A stretch of 64,000 nt of DNA from contig NW_006763296.1 of the NCBI RefSeq assembly GCF_000218685.1, positions 982,715 through 1,046,714 on the forward strand. The letters are read 5' to 3'. The number at the start of each line of letters is the position of its first letter. Within the stretch, counting starts at the first letter, position 1. This DNA is from Serpula lacrymans var. lacrymans S7.9. Its lineage: Eukaryota > Basidiomycota > Agaricomycetes > Boletales > Serpulaceae. The notes under the pieces were generated by a model that saw only the letters and a list, made by a program, of their open reading frames with translations, was not told the DNA's origin and did not search any database. The translations under genes and the position numbers were made by a program. Positions 12,234 to 24,462 of the stretch are shown piece after piece.

Positions 12234-12996
12234 CAGGTTGAAAGAAACGAGACTGGAGTAGGTCGAAAACTCGCGATGGTGACTGGAGGTGTTGAACCTG
12301 GCGGTTTGCACGAGAAAATGAAGCTCCCTTGAGTCGCGTGTCGATGAGATAACGGCCGCCACCACGTGTTGCTAGCGTCAGAAAGTTGATCAAAACTTTT
12401 GAGCCCGATACAAGTGATTGCGGAACTGTTGAAAATTGAGAACCCCGATACCTGGCTATTAGGAATCACTTCAAGTGAATGATCACAGTCAGTAAGATGA
12501 CATCAACTGGGATGCTATCAAGAACAAACTCGGTAACGTGAGTTGACGGGCCCTCGAGCACTTAACTAGGAAGTCCAAGGTGCTATATGTGTATCCGAAA
12601 ATGCTGAATTTGAGACTCTGAGCACGTCGTATATCGAATATTCACGGCTCGCGCATGAAAAACAAAAGGCCATCTGTTAGCCATGTTGACTTGTACATAT
12701 TTTTACGTCTGTTCTGGCATGCCTAGTCGTTAACATGGCAACAACGAGTAAAAGACAGCCAATGTTTACCATGAGGCCGTGTGGAGGAAAACCAAAATGC
12801 TGCAGTCATATCCCAAAGTTCACTTGTCAAACAAACCGTGACGTCACACGATAGTATCTCATGCGAGTCACGCACGTCCGGTTTTCAAATTAATGGCATC
12901 AAAAACACGTGAAATCGACGTTGATACGCCCAAATATAAGACGGGCGGCTCCTTGCTGGCAAACCTTGGTAAAATCCGCACATCATAAGAACAACC
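12234..12996. other. Divergent promoter region, F-box / b5-acyl-CoA dehydrogenase
   Basis: 763 bp between divergent starts. The only motif I can name is a perfect TGACGTCA at 12839-12846. No gene is supported here; the open frames upstream of the F-box start on the minus strand lack a consistent splice to it. Confidence 0.5.
12839..12846. promoter_or_regulatory. Perfect CRE/ATF palindrome TGACGTCA
   Basis: An 8-bp palindrome that is the consensus site of ATF/CREB bZIP factors. It lies about 150 bp upstream of the b5-acyl-CoA dehydrogenase start. The match is seen directly; use by the cell is inferred. The only other copy I noticed lies in front of SDR copy A. Confidence 0.45.
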
Positions 12997-15473
12997 ATGT
13001 CCGCCCCACAATTGAAGGAGCTCACCCGCGAAGAGGTCGCACAGGTAAGTTTGTCCAGTACAGGCATATTCCAGAAATAACGTTAACCACCGTGCAAATA
13101 TGTAGCATAACAAAGGCGATGATCTCGTGCGTTTTGTGTTTTTTGACCGTATCCTCTAGCTGACAGCTTCCGCTCAGTGGGTAATAATCGACGCCAAAGT
13201 ATACAATGTCACCCGCTTCAAAAACCTTCATCCAGGTGGTGTATCCGTTCTGACCGATGAAGAAGTAGGCAAGTCACCCTATTTCTCTGCCTAAGTCTCA
13301 GCGCCAATAAACCTATCAAACTAGCCGGCCAAGATGCAACGGAAGCATTCTTCGGTTTGCATCGTTACGAGGTCCTAGAAAAACCACAGTACAAACGCCT
13401 TCAGGTCGGCACCATCAAGGGCGAACAAAGCGTCATTCACGGAAAAATCGTTGGAGAGACGAGCAAGGTTCCCTACGCCGAACCTACGTGGTTGTCAGAA
13501 GGATATCACAGCCCGTATTACACTGATGTGAGTTGTATTTGGACACGAAATCAGTGCTCGCATTGAACTGTCTATATAGAATCATAGAGAATTCCAGAAA
13601 GCAATGCGTGTATTTGTTGATGAGAATATCTACGAAGATGCTCAAGTAAGCTCCTGATTTCTGATTTTAGTATATCCCTAAGTATTTTTAGGCCCGTGAA
13701 GACGATGGCAAGCGACCAAGTCAAGAAGTCTTTGATAAGATGGCGTACGTCCTTTTCCTGTATCAAGTGAGCGCTCAATGACGATTATTCGCTAGTGCGG
13801 TGAATTTGCATGCAATGCGGATGGGTCCCGGAAAGCACTTACAGGGCTTAACTCTGATGAATGGCATTGTTACTCCCGAACAAGTATGCTTTAGTTTATT
13901 GTTTCATTGGGTCTCTGACCATACTTCGCGTAGTTTGACTATTTCCACGAGCTGATAATCACTCAAGAGATTGTAAGGTGCGGTGCGCGTGGTTATGGTG
14001 ACGGTATGCGAATTCTCACTTATTCACTTTTAACCTCGCTAATTGCGTCTTATTGTGCGCACAAGGTTTACTTGGTGGCAAAGTCATCGGCCTCCCACCT
14101 GTACTGAACTTCGGAACTCCTGAGCTCAAAGCGAAAATATTACCAGAAGTGTTCTCAGGAAAGAAATTTATCTGCTTGGCTATATCTGAAGCTCAAGCTG
14201 GGAGCGATGTAATGGGACTTCAGACGACTGCTGTCAAAAGTGAGGACGGGAAGGAGTGGATCGTCAATGGAACTAAGAAGTGGATAACCAACGGCTCGTA
14301 AGTATGATCTTCAAATGTGATACTGCCAAACATAACCAAATATCCGTTTGCAGATTCGCAGATTAGTGAGTATATGCAGGAATGCTCTGATTTTTTGCTA
14401 ACAATACTATAGTTTCACTGTGGGATGCAAGACAGAGGTTCGTACCGGTCAATCATCCTCCATTTCTCAGCTAATCTGATAAAAATGTAGGATGGGCTCA
14501 CTGTTCTTCTAATTGAACGTGGACCAGGCGTCGAAACCAGGACAATCAAGACAAGTTATTCAACGGCCGCAGGTACTGCATACATAACCTTCGATAATGT
14601 TGGAGTACCTGTTGGAAACACGCTGGGTGAGGTCGGTGGTGGCATTTTCGTGATCCTCAGGTAACCCCCTCTGCTTTTACATCAAACTATCTGCTCATAT
14701 AACCGCCTATCAGTAATTTCAACCACGAACGATGGGTAATGTGCTGTAGTTCTGCGAGAAGTCAGCGCTCAGTTGTTGAAGAATGTTTGAAGTTCGCCAT
14801 TACCCATCTCCCAGTTTGAGCAATGCTAATTTCGATGCAGATGGGCTACTCAGCGTAAAGCATTCGGAAGACCGCTTATATCTCAACCAGTTATCCGCTC
14901 TAAGCTAGCGGGGATGATTGCTCGTACAGAAAGTGTTCAGGCATGGCTGGAAAACCTCACCTATCAGATGACTCACATGGTGCGATTCGCTTCTGTTGCC
15001 GTTTCGTTGTAACATCTAATGTTTTGGGACCTTTTTCAGACATATAAACAGCAAGCAAATAAACTCGCCGGGTAAGCACTGTGTTTTGGTCGTTTTTTGT
15101 GCCGTCATCTCATTAGATATACAATTCTTCACAGACAAATCGCATTTTTGAAGAGCTACAGTACACAATGCGCACAGGAAACAGCTAAGGATGCTGTTCA
15201 GATCTTTGGGGGACGTGGTATTACGAAGTCTGGTATGGGTAAATTCGTCGAGCACGTAAGTAAAGCTTTACTGCGCCTTAAATTTGGCATTCTAAGCTCG
15301 CGCCCATAGTTCTACAGAACGGTTACTTTTGATGCCCTTCTAGGAGGAGGTGAGTACCATGAATGCATTAGATTATACCGACATACTGATTTTATGTTGC
15401 AGCGGAGGACGTGCTCTCTGACCTTGGCGTTAGGCAGGCGTTGAGGGCTATGCCAAAGAACGCCCGGCTATAA
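12997..15473 (+). CDS. Acyl-CoA dehydrogenase with N-terminal cytochrome b5 domain
   Basis: This is a fusion known from fungi: a cytochrome b5 heme domain (about residues 8-85; HPGG heme motif in [10 protein letters not shown], second heme His in FGLHRYE) followed by an FAD acyl-CoA dehydrogenase (about residues 120-500). Dehydrogenase signs are [17 protein letters not shown] (FAD loop), [43 protein letters not shown] and [12 protein letters not shown] near the C terminus. The enzyme should oxidise an acyl-CoA at the alpha-beta bond, with the b5 domain as a possible direct electron acceptor. There are more than ten short introns; the one at 13269-13324 needs a GC donor (GCAAGT) to keep [13 protein letters not shown] in frame. 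The start, [10 protein letters not shown], is the first ATG upstream of the b5 domain. The gene is intact. Confidence 0.93.
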
Positions 15474-15872
15474 ATAAAGGAGCAGCTTAGTATTTGTTTG
15501 TAGTGTAAGACAACTTAACATATATTGTAACACCTTTAAGTTTTCTATTTATCGATGCTCGTCGCCGCCCGCGAGCCTCAAGTACAGCACGTATGGTGAA
15601 GAGGTTGTGATTGGCATAAGGTACAGTTATAAAGAAAATAACAAGAAAGCTAGCTCTAGTACTAGAATCATTCGTACAAAACTAAATACATTTTACACAA
15701 CCTGTATAAGTAGCTCGAACCGTGGGATTGAGAAGGGCCATACAGAGAAAACGTTACAGAGATAGAGAATCGAGAGCATATCGGAAAGTACAAGGTGATG
15801 ATTATACGTAAGACTTACGTGAGACAGGCCTTCAACAATCCCATTGAAATAAGGGCATAATGTCTAATTTGA
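15474..15872. other. Convergent 3' region
   Basis: 399 bp between two convergent stops. It is AT-rich with AATAAA-like stretches (ATAAATAAAGG just after the dehydrogenase stop) and no open frame worth calling. It should hold both 3' UTRs and poly(A) sites. Confidence 0.5.
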
Positions 15873-18800
15873 TCACTGATATGCCGAGGACGCGTATTGT
15901 GCATCAAACATGGTATAGTCATTGTAACTCATGTTCAGATCGCTCCCTGATTGCATCTGACTCATCCAGTTGAAACCTAACCCACAATGCTCGTTAGAGT
16001 AAGAAGAAGAGAAGGATTCATAAGAGGCTTACCAGGAACCGTAGTATCCTGCCAGACAGGGTCAGCCATCGTTTGCATTGATTCTAACAGTTCTGAATCG
16101 AACGGCATTGGGGGTACAAAGAAATCGTTATTGTTAATGAAAGTCGAGTTTTGACCTTGATCGAAAAGCAAAGGCATATTAGATGTAGATGACTGTTGTT
16201 GGACGTCCATGGGGGCGGTAAGCTGATTAAACTGCGCTTCTGGGTGAGTCGGAGAAGGTGATTGAGATTGGGACATTGCGGAAGGTGAACCATAGCTAGA
16301 AACGGAACCAGAGAGCTCGGAAAAGGGGTCTGCCTCTGTTGAAGGTCCTGCGGAAGACTTGGTATGATGTCTCCGGTTCGAACGCCGTCTAGGCAATGAT
16401 GTTGGAACTTTGAGATCGTTGGGTATGGGTGGATGCTCGAGCCTTGCCATTGGGGTCGCAAGTAGCCCTTGAAGGAATCGGGAATACAACTTGGGCGCAT
16501 GACGTTCGTCAACCGCGATTTCGGGAGAGCCAAGCATATCAACTGCTCTCTGAACTAGCGTTCGGATATCTACACGTTGTTCGAACGTCAAGTAGGAGGT
16601 GTACTTGGGTTGAAGTAGCTGCAAAAAGCTCAGCCATCAAGTTTTCTTCAAATCGCAAAGCGATGCTTACTTTTACGAGGAATGCACATGCGAAAGTCAC
16701 GAAGATGCTTTGTGCATCGGGTCCGTGGCGGACGTAAATTCCTGAGCGAAGATTAGATCGAGTTGCCATGATAACAAAATTACACACTTTGTTCTGGCCG
16801 ACATATATCATCAAGAACGACATGGACAACATCTGAAGCAGCACGGAAGCACTATAAACTATTAGCTGCAAGTAAACCAACTTGAACGATATCGTATACA
16901 TACCCGCATGAAAAATGGATTTTCACCCGTTCGACTGCCTCCAAAAGCATGTTGAAACCCATACGACAGGGCAACTAGCCGGGCGTAACTAAACGCTAGC
17001 CTCAATAGACCGGTCCTGAAAGTGTTTTGGACATTTTTCTGATCGGTTTGCTCCAATCGTTTAAACCAAAGTTCTTGCAATGAGACGAGCTTGTCCTCAG
17101 TCTCGCTAGCAAGTTTTTCGTAATCTATATTCTGTGGTTTGTTAAGAGTGAGTCAATAAAAGATGCGCATATAACCATGAATGATTGACTTTGTTCGTGC
17201 CCGCAGGCAAGGTGGGGTCGCTGTTTATCTGTGCCATGAAGTCTGCGATGACCCTCAATTCTGCATTGTAGCAACATAGATGCATGTCGAAATGCGGCAA
17301 GTTGTACTCGGACTGCCACCAGTTTCCGGAGTTGTTCGCCACAAAATCGGTATTCTTGATGATCGACAATCTACCATATTGAGAACCAGAAGAACGATCG
17401 AGATTAAAGCAGTTCAGCCAGATACGAGTTCGGTTCAATAAGACCCTAGAGTGCAGTTCGTTTAGAGATTTTGTATTACTCGAACGGTTGAGGTTGAGGT
17501 CTTGAGCAATTCTGATCACGACCATAATGAGAAGGTGGATTTCGTTTTAGCTTATATGCGTCTCACCGTATGGCCAAACCGAGGAATATCCAACTCCTGT
17601 CTTCTTCCCAGCGGCGCGAATGGACTGGATATAGTTGTAATAAAAGATATCCCGCACAAAGCTCCTCGTTCTTTGGGCCAGAGATCAAAGCAGTTCCAGC
17701 GGCCAGCTGTGCATAACGCATAATTTCATTGTACAGTTCTGGCTGTTCGCTGTTATACCGCGAAGCTACAGCACAAACTGAAGGTGAAACAATTAAATTG
17801 CGACCCATGAAGTTACAACAGGAAATTACTTACTGACGGTGAAAAGGAAAGGGCTTCTCATGGCTGTATATTGAGGTGTGTAAAGAATAGGATCCAGAAG
17901 CGATGTTGACATGTTCATATTCTCAAAATATCTGTTCACCAATGACTTAGCACAATCATTTTAAGGTGATATTCTAACGAACATTTTAAACAACATCTCA
18001 GCTCCGCCGGTGGATATTATTCCAAGGTTCAATATGTCAGGAAGTTGTTGATTCGTACCAAGCGAGTTTTGTCTAATAGGACCAGGACCGCGGCCTGTTG
18101 ATCCATAAAACATATTAGTATAGCCATGAATCTGCGAACTTGGGAAAAACATGCTTGGCTTGAAAAAATCGACATTTGCAACGCCAACAGCATTTTCAGG
18201 AGATGCCGGTTCTACACTCTTTCTCGTGCTTTTTTTCAAGCTGAGATCGGCCATCAAGCCGAAAGGGGCTTCGATTGGTAAGGTCCTGCCTAGCTCTTTC
18301 TTTTTTGTGGTAGGACTCGATATCGACGGTGTATCTCTCGCGGTTGCGAGGAGACCACGGTTGTCTTCCTCGGTGGCATAGCCGATTTCCTCGCCTTCAG
18401 AGTTTTCTACGCCGATTTCGTATTCATCCTCGTCGCTGGTGTCAACCTCTGCGTCTTCTTGACTGAGCCAGCCTTGAGTTGCACCAGTTCCTGCGGTACC
18501 GATAATTCCACCAAAAGCCTCGATTGATTGTCGCGCTTTTGCAATCCAATCTTGGACTTCTGGCCTGGTTGTGATATCAGACGTTGCAGCGCCAGTATCG
18601 ACCTCAGAATGTAAATCTGCAGTTGAAGCTGGGGTATGCGGTTGGGCATCTAGGGAATTCGGCGAAGTCGGCGATATACAGGACACGGAGGCCGAGGCTT
18701 TCTGAGAGCTGTTTATAGCTTCAAGCTGGTTCATCAGCTTCTGGATCTGAGCGGCTTGTTCGCGAATTTGATTGAGCAGGTGCTCCCGTTTCCTTTGAGA

Positions 18801-19870
18801 GATAATAGAGTACTAGTCAGCTTGAAGATGACAAGGAATCATTACTAAGTAAAAGCGTACGGGGGCGTTCTGCGTTTCTTACGGCCAGGTATGATACATT
18901 CCTGACCGGCGCCCAGGCAGCGTCGACATGGGTCATGCTCTGTTTTAAATTCACATTTGACCTGAAATGAATGGAGTTTACAATCTTCAGTAGCAACGAT
19001 ACGAAAGGAATACAAACCTTGAGACCTTTACACCTGGCGCATGCGCCCGTCCTGATGCAGAAAGGTTAGTGGACTGACATTTTTGGCTATTTACGCGACC
19101 TACCCTTTTGGTCTCTGTGCCCCTTCCTTGTTCGGTTCCTGATATCCATCACCATCATCGTTGGCAGCATCGTAGTGACTGTCACTTTCATCAAGCCCTC
19201 TGTGCCTTTTCGATTGGTGCATCATGGAGGCTTGGATGGAATCACCAGGGTGCAATTGGCGAATGTATTGCTGTTGAATTTCAGATTGGCGCCGCGGAGG
19301 TGGATGGGGGTACGAAAATTGCATGGGAACGGAAGTAGGATAAGAAACTGATCTTTCACCATCGTGTAGGGATGCTGATCCACCACCACTTGAGGATGGT
19401 GAGGGACGGTTAGGGCTCGGTTGAAATGGCGAGCGGTAAGAGAACTGAGCCTGATTGAAACCGTTCTGTAGCGTCGATTGTTGCTGTTGGCCGGCGGATA
19501 ATCCGTTTTGGGGGAGATCCACGACACCCAGGGGATTCAAGCGATCGTTGAGGACCCCACCAGCCTCGCTGTTGGGTAGCGAACCACGGAAGGTCTGACC
19601 AGAACTCTGCTGTCGATTGGCAGAAGGCAGTGCGTTGGGTGGTGGTGGTGAGCTAAACTGATCAGAGCCATACGGAGAGTACTGAGAGGGCGAAAAGGAC
19701 GCAGAAAAGGACTGCGATGTGTTGGGTTGGGGGGTAAGGCGATGGGTGCTTTGGCTCCGATCATGGTTAATGATATATGGATATTCTTCGTCGAGTTGCA
19801 ACCTCGGCTGCTGGTTAGGGAAGTGAGTCCCAGCCCAGGACTGAGCTACCTCGATGTTGTGGGCAGACAT
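15873..19870 (-). CDS. Zn2Cys6 (binuclear cluster) transcription factor with fungal-specific TF domain
   Basis: A nuclear regulator. In order: a Gln/Ser/Pro-rich N-terminal region of about 260 residues; a Zn2Cys6 cluster encoded around 19060-18900 with spacing C-x2-C-x6-C-x8-C-x2-C-x6-C (CARCKGLKVKC, then PCRRCLGAGQEC); a short basic linker (GRKKRR) and a leucine-containing coiled coil (HLLNQIREQAAQIQKLMNQ); an acidic Ser-rich linker; and the fungal-specific middle homology region (IRIAQDLNLNRSS, LNRTRIWLNCFNLDRS), with many introns. The C terminus is Ser/Pro/Gln-rich and ends in a small last exon (SAYQ, stop at 15873-15875). Targets cannot be read from the sequence. The first ATG in frame is at 19870. 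A 46-bp intron (19921-19966) lies in the leader, and the frame upstream of it stays open but has no ATG. Confidence 0.9.
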
Positions 19871-19920
19871 GGAGCCTGAGTGGGAAGATAAAGATGGAGA
19901 TCCGGTTATCTGAGAGACAG

Positions 19921-19966
19921 CTATGAGATATAATTTAAACAGGCCGACGAGCACGGAAGGACTTAC
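19921..19966 (-). other. Intron in the 5' leader of the Zn2Cys6 gene
   Basis: On the minus strand the sequence has a GTAAGT donor and a CATAG acceptor 46 bp apart, just upstream of the first ATG. Joining its flanks gives one open frame that runs about 330 genomic bases upstream of the ATG without a stop and without an ATG. Confidence 0.55.
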
Positions 19967-20179
19967 CCAGGGCAGATATTGAGGAGGAAACCCACGTTTT
20001 GGGAGACGTAGTTAGGCGAGGATGGCTGTCTGGATGTGGGAGAGAGTAAGCTGAGAAAAAGCTGTCGAAGATGGATATGTGTGGGATATAGTTACTGAAG
20101 AAATCAAATAGGTCCGCCCCAAGTGCTAGAGAACGAGAGAAGGAGAAGGACGTGATATATAGCAGGTAAAGGCGACTTG

Positions 20180-23070
20180 ATATTGACCGTTGCGCCTCCG
20201 GGCAATGTCAGAGATATATGTCGACGACTATGGACCACTTGAAGGCTATGTGTCCAAAGGCAAAGGCAAGCAAGGCGATGCTCAGCGCTGTCCTATTCTT
20301 TGTGTCACGTGCTCCCTTCCTTTTCTGGTAATCTCCTCAATTGTGATTGCTCGTGGCTTCGGCTGTCGAGCGGAAGCTTTTCTGTCACAGCTATTGCAGT
20401 GCTGTCTTTTAGAGCGGCAGGACAAGGCTTTACTGTAAAGCTTTAACTGCTGGGCAACGGTATCAAGTCACTGCCACCTCGGGTGGTTCTGTAGCATTTC
20501 ACCTTTTTTGTGCTACTTCTGCTGTGGATGTCGAATGTGGCCGACTTGAATCATCCGTCTTGGCTATACCCATTTTCCGTCTGTACTCGTCTTCAAGCAG
20601 CTCTGCGCTCTGCCATTAGAAAAGTAGCGTGCTATAGCATACGCCGATAGGCCTCATCCTGTACTAGTACATTATCGATTATCGATGAGACTGGCGACCA
20701 CGCTTCCCAATATCTGTCTCCACATTCTCCATCTCCACCCCTCATCGAGCCCTCATCACATGCATCGCAGCTGCATCGCACCCCAATTATATCCTTTTTC
20801 CTTCCCTTTTGTGGTCATTCGCGGAAAGAAGATGCTGCCATCAGCCGAACCTCGTCCAATACCCCACCCCGACTTCTGTCTCCTACACTCATTCGAATAT
20901 CGACACGATACCCCCGGTGTTCATCTCATCTACCGTTTGAGTTCATTAACCGAGTTATCTTAGACTCATTGAAAAATAACTTGAAACACCGTCTTGTAGG
21001 CTGCTCTTTACTTGCATGGCTTTTGATTATTCTCTGTCAATAGGACAGTCATACGAAACCCTGCTATTAGCAAAACGGCCGATGATGATGACGCTTTTGC
21101 CACCTAGATTGTACCTGCGAGTCCGAAGAAGGACAGGTCTTCGCCTAGCCTCACACGCCACAAATTGCCCAAGCGAGCTCTCCTTGGTTCCTTGACACAC
21201 GCTGTGTTGTTGTCTGCTTCCTACATCATACTTATCAGATTCTGAAAACACCGCAAGAAGACTTGGTCGAAGACAAGGATTTCGCGTCTCTCTCGGCACC
21301 TTGTGTTATCTCTCATAGCTTACATTCCAAGGTCTATATTGGGAAATGGGATATCGCCTTCTACCGCTCGTCACACTGCGCAACATCATATGCAACGCTG
21401 TCTAACGGCCTGATTCGATGGTTGAATATTACTTCCTGTAATTGCACGTGGATTTGGCCACCTTTCTTACGTGTTGAAACGGCACGGACTTCACGGCCAT
21501 TCGTCGACCACATAATGCGGCTTTCAAGTTAAGATATTTATCTGGGACTGTGCATCATCATATATCCTGACGCGCCGTCCCAGCTCCTTATACGTAGTAG
21601 GTCCCAAGAACCAGGGTCCGGCGTCACACTCAAAGGCTGCTTTGCGTAGAAAGAAATCATGTGGCTTGTCGTTGGACCTATTTTCGAATCGATCTTAATC
21701 TTGGCTTTCTGGTTCCCACAAGAGCCATTGTACGGTGAAAGGTATTTCTATCTCCGGGAAATATTACTTCAGCACAGCAATTGATAGAACCTGCGCCTTA
21801 TCACCCCTGGTGCTTCTATCGTACTTTCTATCCACCATTCTCGGACTCGGGGCTGCCTCCCTCTTACGTACACGGAGGAATCTTCACAAATCATTTTTAA
21901 AAAAAATAACAACTCCAAGACTTTTGACCAGGTGAGCTGTGTGTCGGAGTAGAATGATGTCTTGACCTCCTTCCCTGTTGCGCGAACTGGGTCGTCAAAA
22001 GCCGAAGGGATCATCTCCCCCCTCCACCATCCGGTTTCTATCGGTGCTCGGGATGATCCTGACGGTGATACCAGCTCAGGTCCCCCTTGGTGATTCTCTC
22101 CACTGATTGATCGTTTCCCACAGAGGCTCGAGCGCAATGCTAGCAAGCAGATCCAACGATCGTTCAGCTACCCGCGAAACGCACGGCCGTCAACCCGGAG
22201 GTCTTCTGTAGTTTAATGCTGTGCTTACGAACATTGCAGGCATTGTTATATCGGAAACAGGCAAACCCAACTTGGACGACCGCTCACTCAAATACCTTTT
22301 GCAATACGACTTTGAGGCTTGTCATCGGCGATATATCTATGGACATTGTCCAGCTACTTATGAGAAGCTTCGCAAAGCTTTAAAAAATTTCTGCCACCTT
22401 CGTCACTTGCTTCAATCAAACTTAACAACTCGAAGGTATATGGCAATGAAGCTATCGGCGGCGGCAAGGGAGAAGCAAAGGTCGACTATGTCGTGATAAA
22501 CCTCAAATGAACCCTCTGTATTTTAACAACGTATGTATGTATCATATAAGTTCTGTATAACTACAAGCAAGCATACCTCCATCGCATGAATGATGAAAGG
22601 CTACAATACGCGAGAGTAAACCAAGCACCACCAAAAATGGAGGGAACATTGCGATATAAATAAGAAGAATCAAACAATGCCAAGTACTCTGCTCTTCTTC
22701 AATAGTTTCAGTGAGGGGACAATGAAAATAAACCAGTAACATGCCCAATACAACGATTCCCCTGCAACGTCGATGCAATTTGAAATGTCATACCTACCGC
22801 AAGAAAAGAAGCTCAAACTCCAGCTAACAGAACAGTTTGGCAAGTCAAGATGACAAAGAAAGGGGGGCCGATTCCAGATCGTAGACAACAGACAAGAAAA
22901 ACGAAGTATATCACGGGTAACAAGATGAAGGGTGTGCAGGACTTGCTAATTGAAGAAATATAGTGTAGAAAACCTAAACATGAATGGTGTGTCGGCCGAA
23001 AAACGAGACTGGAATTATTGCCGAATGACGCGAGAAGTATCAATCCACTGCCGAGTAGCACGTAGTGACC
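20180..23070. other. Gene-poor region
   Basis: About 2.9 kb between the leader of the Zn2Cys6 gene and the end of the membrane protein gene. Many short open frames occur but none has family resemblance or a consistent exon chain, except the possible ICMT-like relic reported separately at 21659-22498. Confidence 0.5.
21659..22498 (+). pseudogene. Possible relic of a membrane protein gene (ICMT-like first exon)
   Basis: An ATG at 21659 opens a hydrophobic segment (VVGPIFESILILAFWFPQEP) that resembles the first membrane helix of basidiomycete isoprenylcysteine carboxyl methyltransferases, the enzymes that methylate prenylated cysteines in the ER. A second hydrophobic stretch (SPLVLLSYFLSTILGLGAAS) follows, with plausible splice sites at both ends (CACAG acceptor, GTGAGC donor at about 21931). 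A third open stretch, 22243-22496, shows no catalytic ICMT motifs such as the RHPSY region. I read this as a decayed or truncated gene; it could also be an unrelated small gene or chance. Confidence 0.22.
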
Positions 23071-24462
23071 TCAGATTTCACCACCTCGAGGAACCTGAGT
23101 TGGTGGAAGAGGGAAGGACGTCATGCTTGTGATGTCTTCCTCATCGGTGGTCATCATAGTAGAGGTCCGCGAGTAAAATGAGGGTTGCATGGAGGCAACA
23201 CGCAAACGCTGTTCCACTTCTTCTGGAGAAACCTGCAATGCGGCGATGAGAGACTGCATGGCACGATCATTGCTAGTAACGCTGATAGTAGATTCAGTAT
23301 TTGATTCTCCCAAGTTGCGTGGAACGGTTGCAGCATAGGCATCAGCGAAAGGATTGATTGATTTTTTATTTTCCTGCGCATTGAAGAAAGGATTGCTAGT
23401 GCTCCTTTTCCTCATAATGGCAGCAGTGTACGGATTATTGGACTCCTCGTCCTCTGCTTCGGCCTCATAAGTCTCGTCATAGTGCATCACCTCCGCAGAT
23501 TCCCAACGATGTGGCTCAGAAGAAGTGGCAGGAGGGGTAGATTTGGCCATCGCGATAGTGGGCGACATGGACTCCCTCACAGACACACCGGACCGAAGTG
23601 AGAGGAATGATTGGTCTGCCACCGTCTCCCCGCCCCATGAAATAGCTGGCTCTTCGACCACGGCGCGACCCATGAATGGTCGCGCAGGCAGAGACGCCAT
23701 CTCTTCAGCAAGATTGGGATGGTACTTGGCCAACTGCATTGGAGTGATCGACTCTGGAACACCATGTCCTTCTGACGATTTCTCGCCTGAAGTCGTGCTC
23801 GGTGTTCGCTTGAACATCGCTCCTAATTTTTCCATCGGTCCTGTGGATGCAACGCGCTTGGTATGTCCCTGCTCTTGGCTCTCACTGTCATCTAGTTTGT
23901 CCCATATTTCCATATGGGACCTGCGGCGGTGATAATTATTGTCTGCGTTCCGCGAACTAGGGGAGGGCAAGGTTTTCTCCATTTGTCTAGAGGCGGCGGG
24001 CTTCGAAGAACGCCTGTTGTACCATACAGCAAGAATGATAACGAGAGCGAGGGCGGCAAAAGCACCGACACAGGCGCCGATAACGGTGCCAATCGGAATG
24101 TTGCTGCTTGATGACGATGGGCTACTTGTCGAAGATGCAGCAGGGGATGAGGTAGGGGATGAAGAGGGTGTGGCGACTGAGGTGTCGGTAGGACCTGTAG
24201 TCGCTAGAGGTATAGCTGAAAAAGAGTTGGAACCCGGCTCTGCCGTGTTAACACCAAGGGAGGTAGCGGTAGGAACAGCTGCTGTTTCTGACCCAAAAAT
24301 ACCATCTTGACGTTTTCTTAAGACTTTGTTTTTTGGGTTGTGAAACGACATGGCAACCTGCGATTGGGCAAAAAGCTGTCGAACTGTTGAAGGAGCGAAC
24401 AAGGGTATGAAAAGAATGTAGGGTGACAGGAAGTGTCTCTTGTCAATATATCGGCGATGCAA
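23071..24462 (-). CDS. Single-pass membrane protein with Ser/Thr-rich ectodomain
   Basis: One uninterrupted exon, 463 residues from the first ATG or 426 from the ATG at 24351. In order: an N-terminal part, a Ser/Thr/Pro-rich stretch typical of O-glycosylated fungal surface proteins, one strong membrane helix (IGACVGAFAALALVIILAVW), then a basic stop-transfer (YNRRSS) and a long cytoplasmic tail with polar, low-complexity sequence. The layout is like Mid2/Wsc-type or SKG6-type fungal membrane proteins, but no sensor domain is recognisable, so the function is unknown. From the first ATG the protein starts with a hydrophobic stretch (SPYILFIPLFAPSTV) that could be a signal sequence. From the ATG at 24351 it would have none. 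I cannot decide the start. Confidence 0.8.
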   Translation of the reverse strand: MHRRYIDKRHFLSPYILFIPLFAPSTVRQLFAQSQVAMSFHNPKNKVLRKRQDGIFGSETAAVPTATSLGVNTAEPGSNSFSAIPLATTGPTDTSVATPSSSPTSSPAASSTSSPSSSSSNIPIGTVIGACVGAFAALALVIILAVWYNRRSSKPAASRQMEKTLPSPSSRNADNNYHRRRSHMEIWDKLDDSESQEQGHTKRVASTGPMEKLGAMFKRTPSTTSGEKSSEGHGVPESITPMQLAKYHPNLAEEMASLPARPFMGRAVVEEPAISWGGETVADQSFLSLRSGVSVRESMSPTIAMAKSTPPATSSEPHRWESAEVMHYDETYEAEAEDEESNNPYTAAIMRKRSTSNPFFNAQENKKSINPFADAYAATVPRNLGESNTESTISVTSNDRAMQSLIAALQVSPEEVEQRLRVASMQPSFYSRTSTMMTTDEEDITSMTSFPLPPTQVPRGGEI

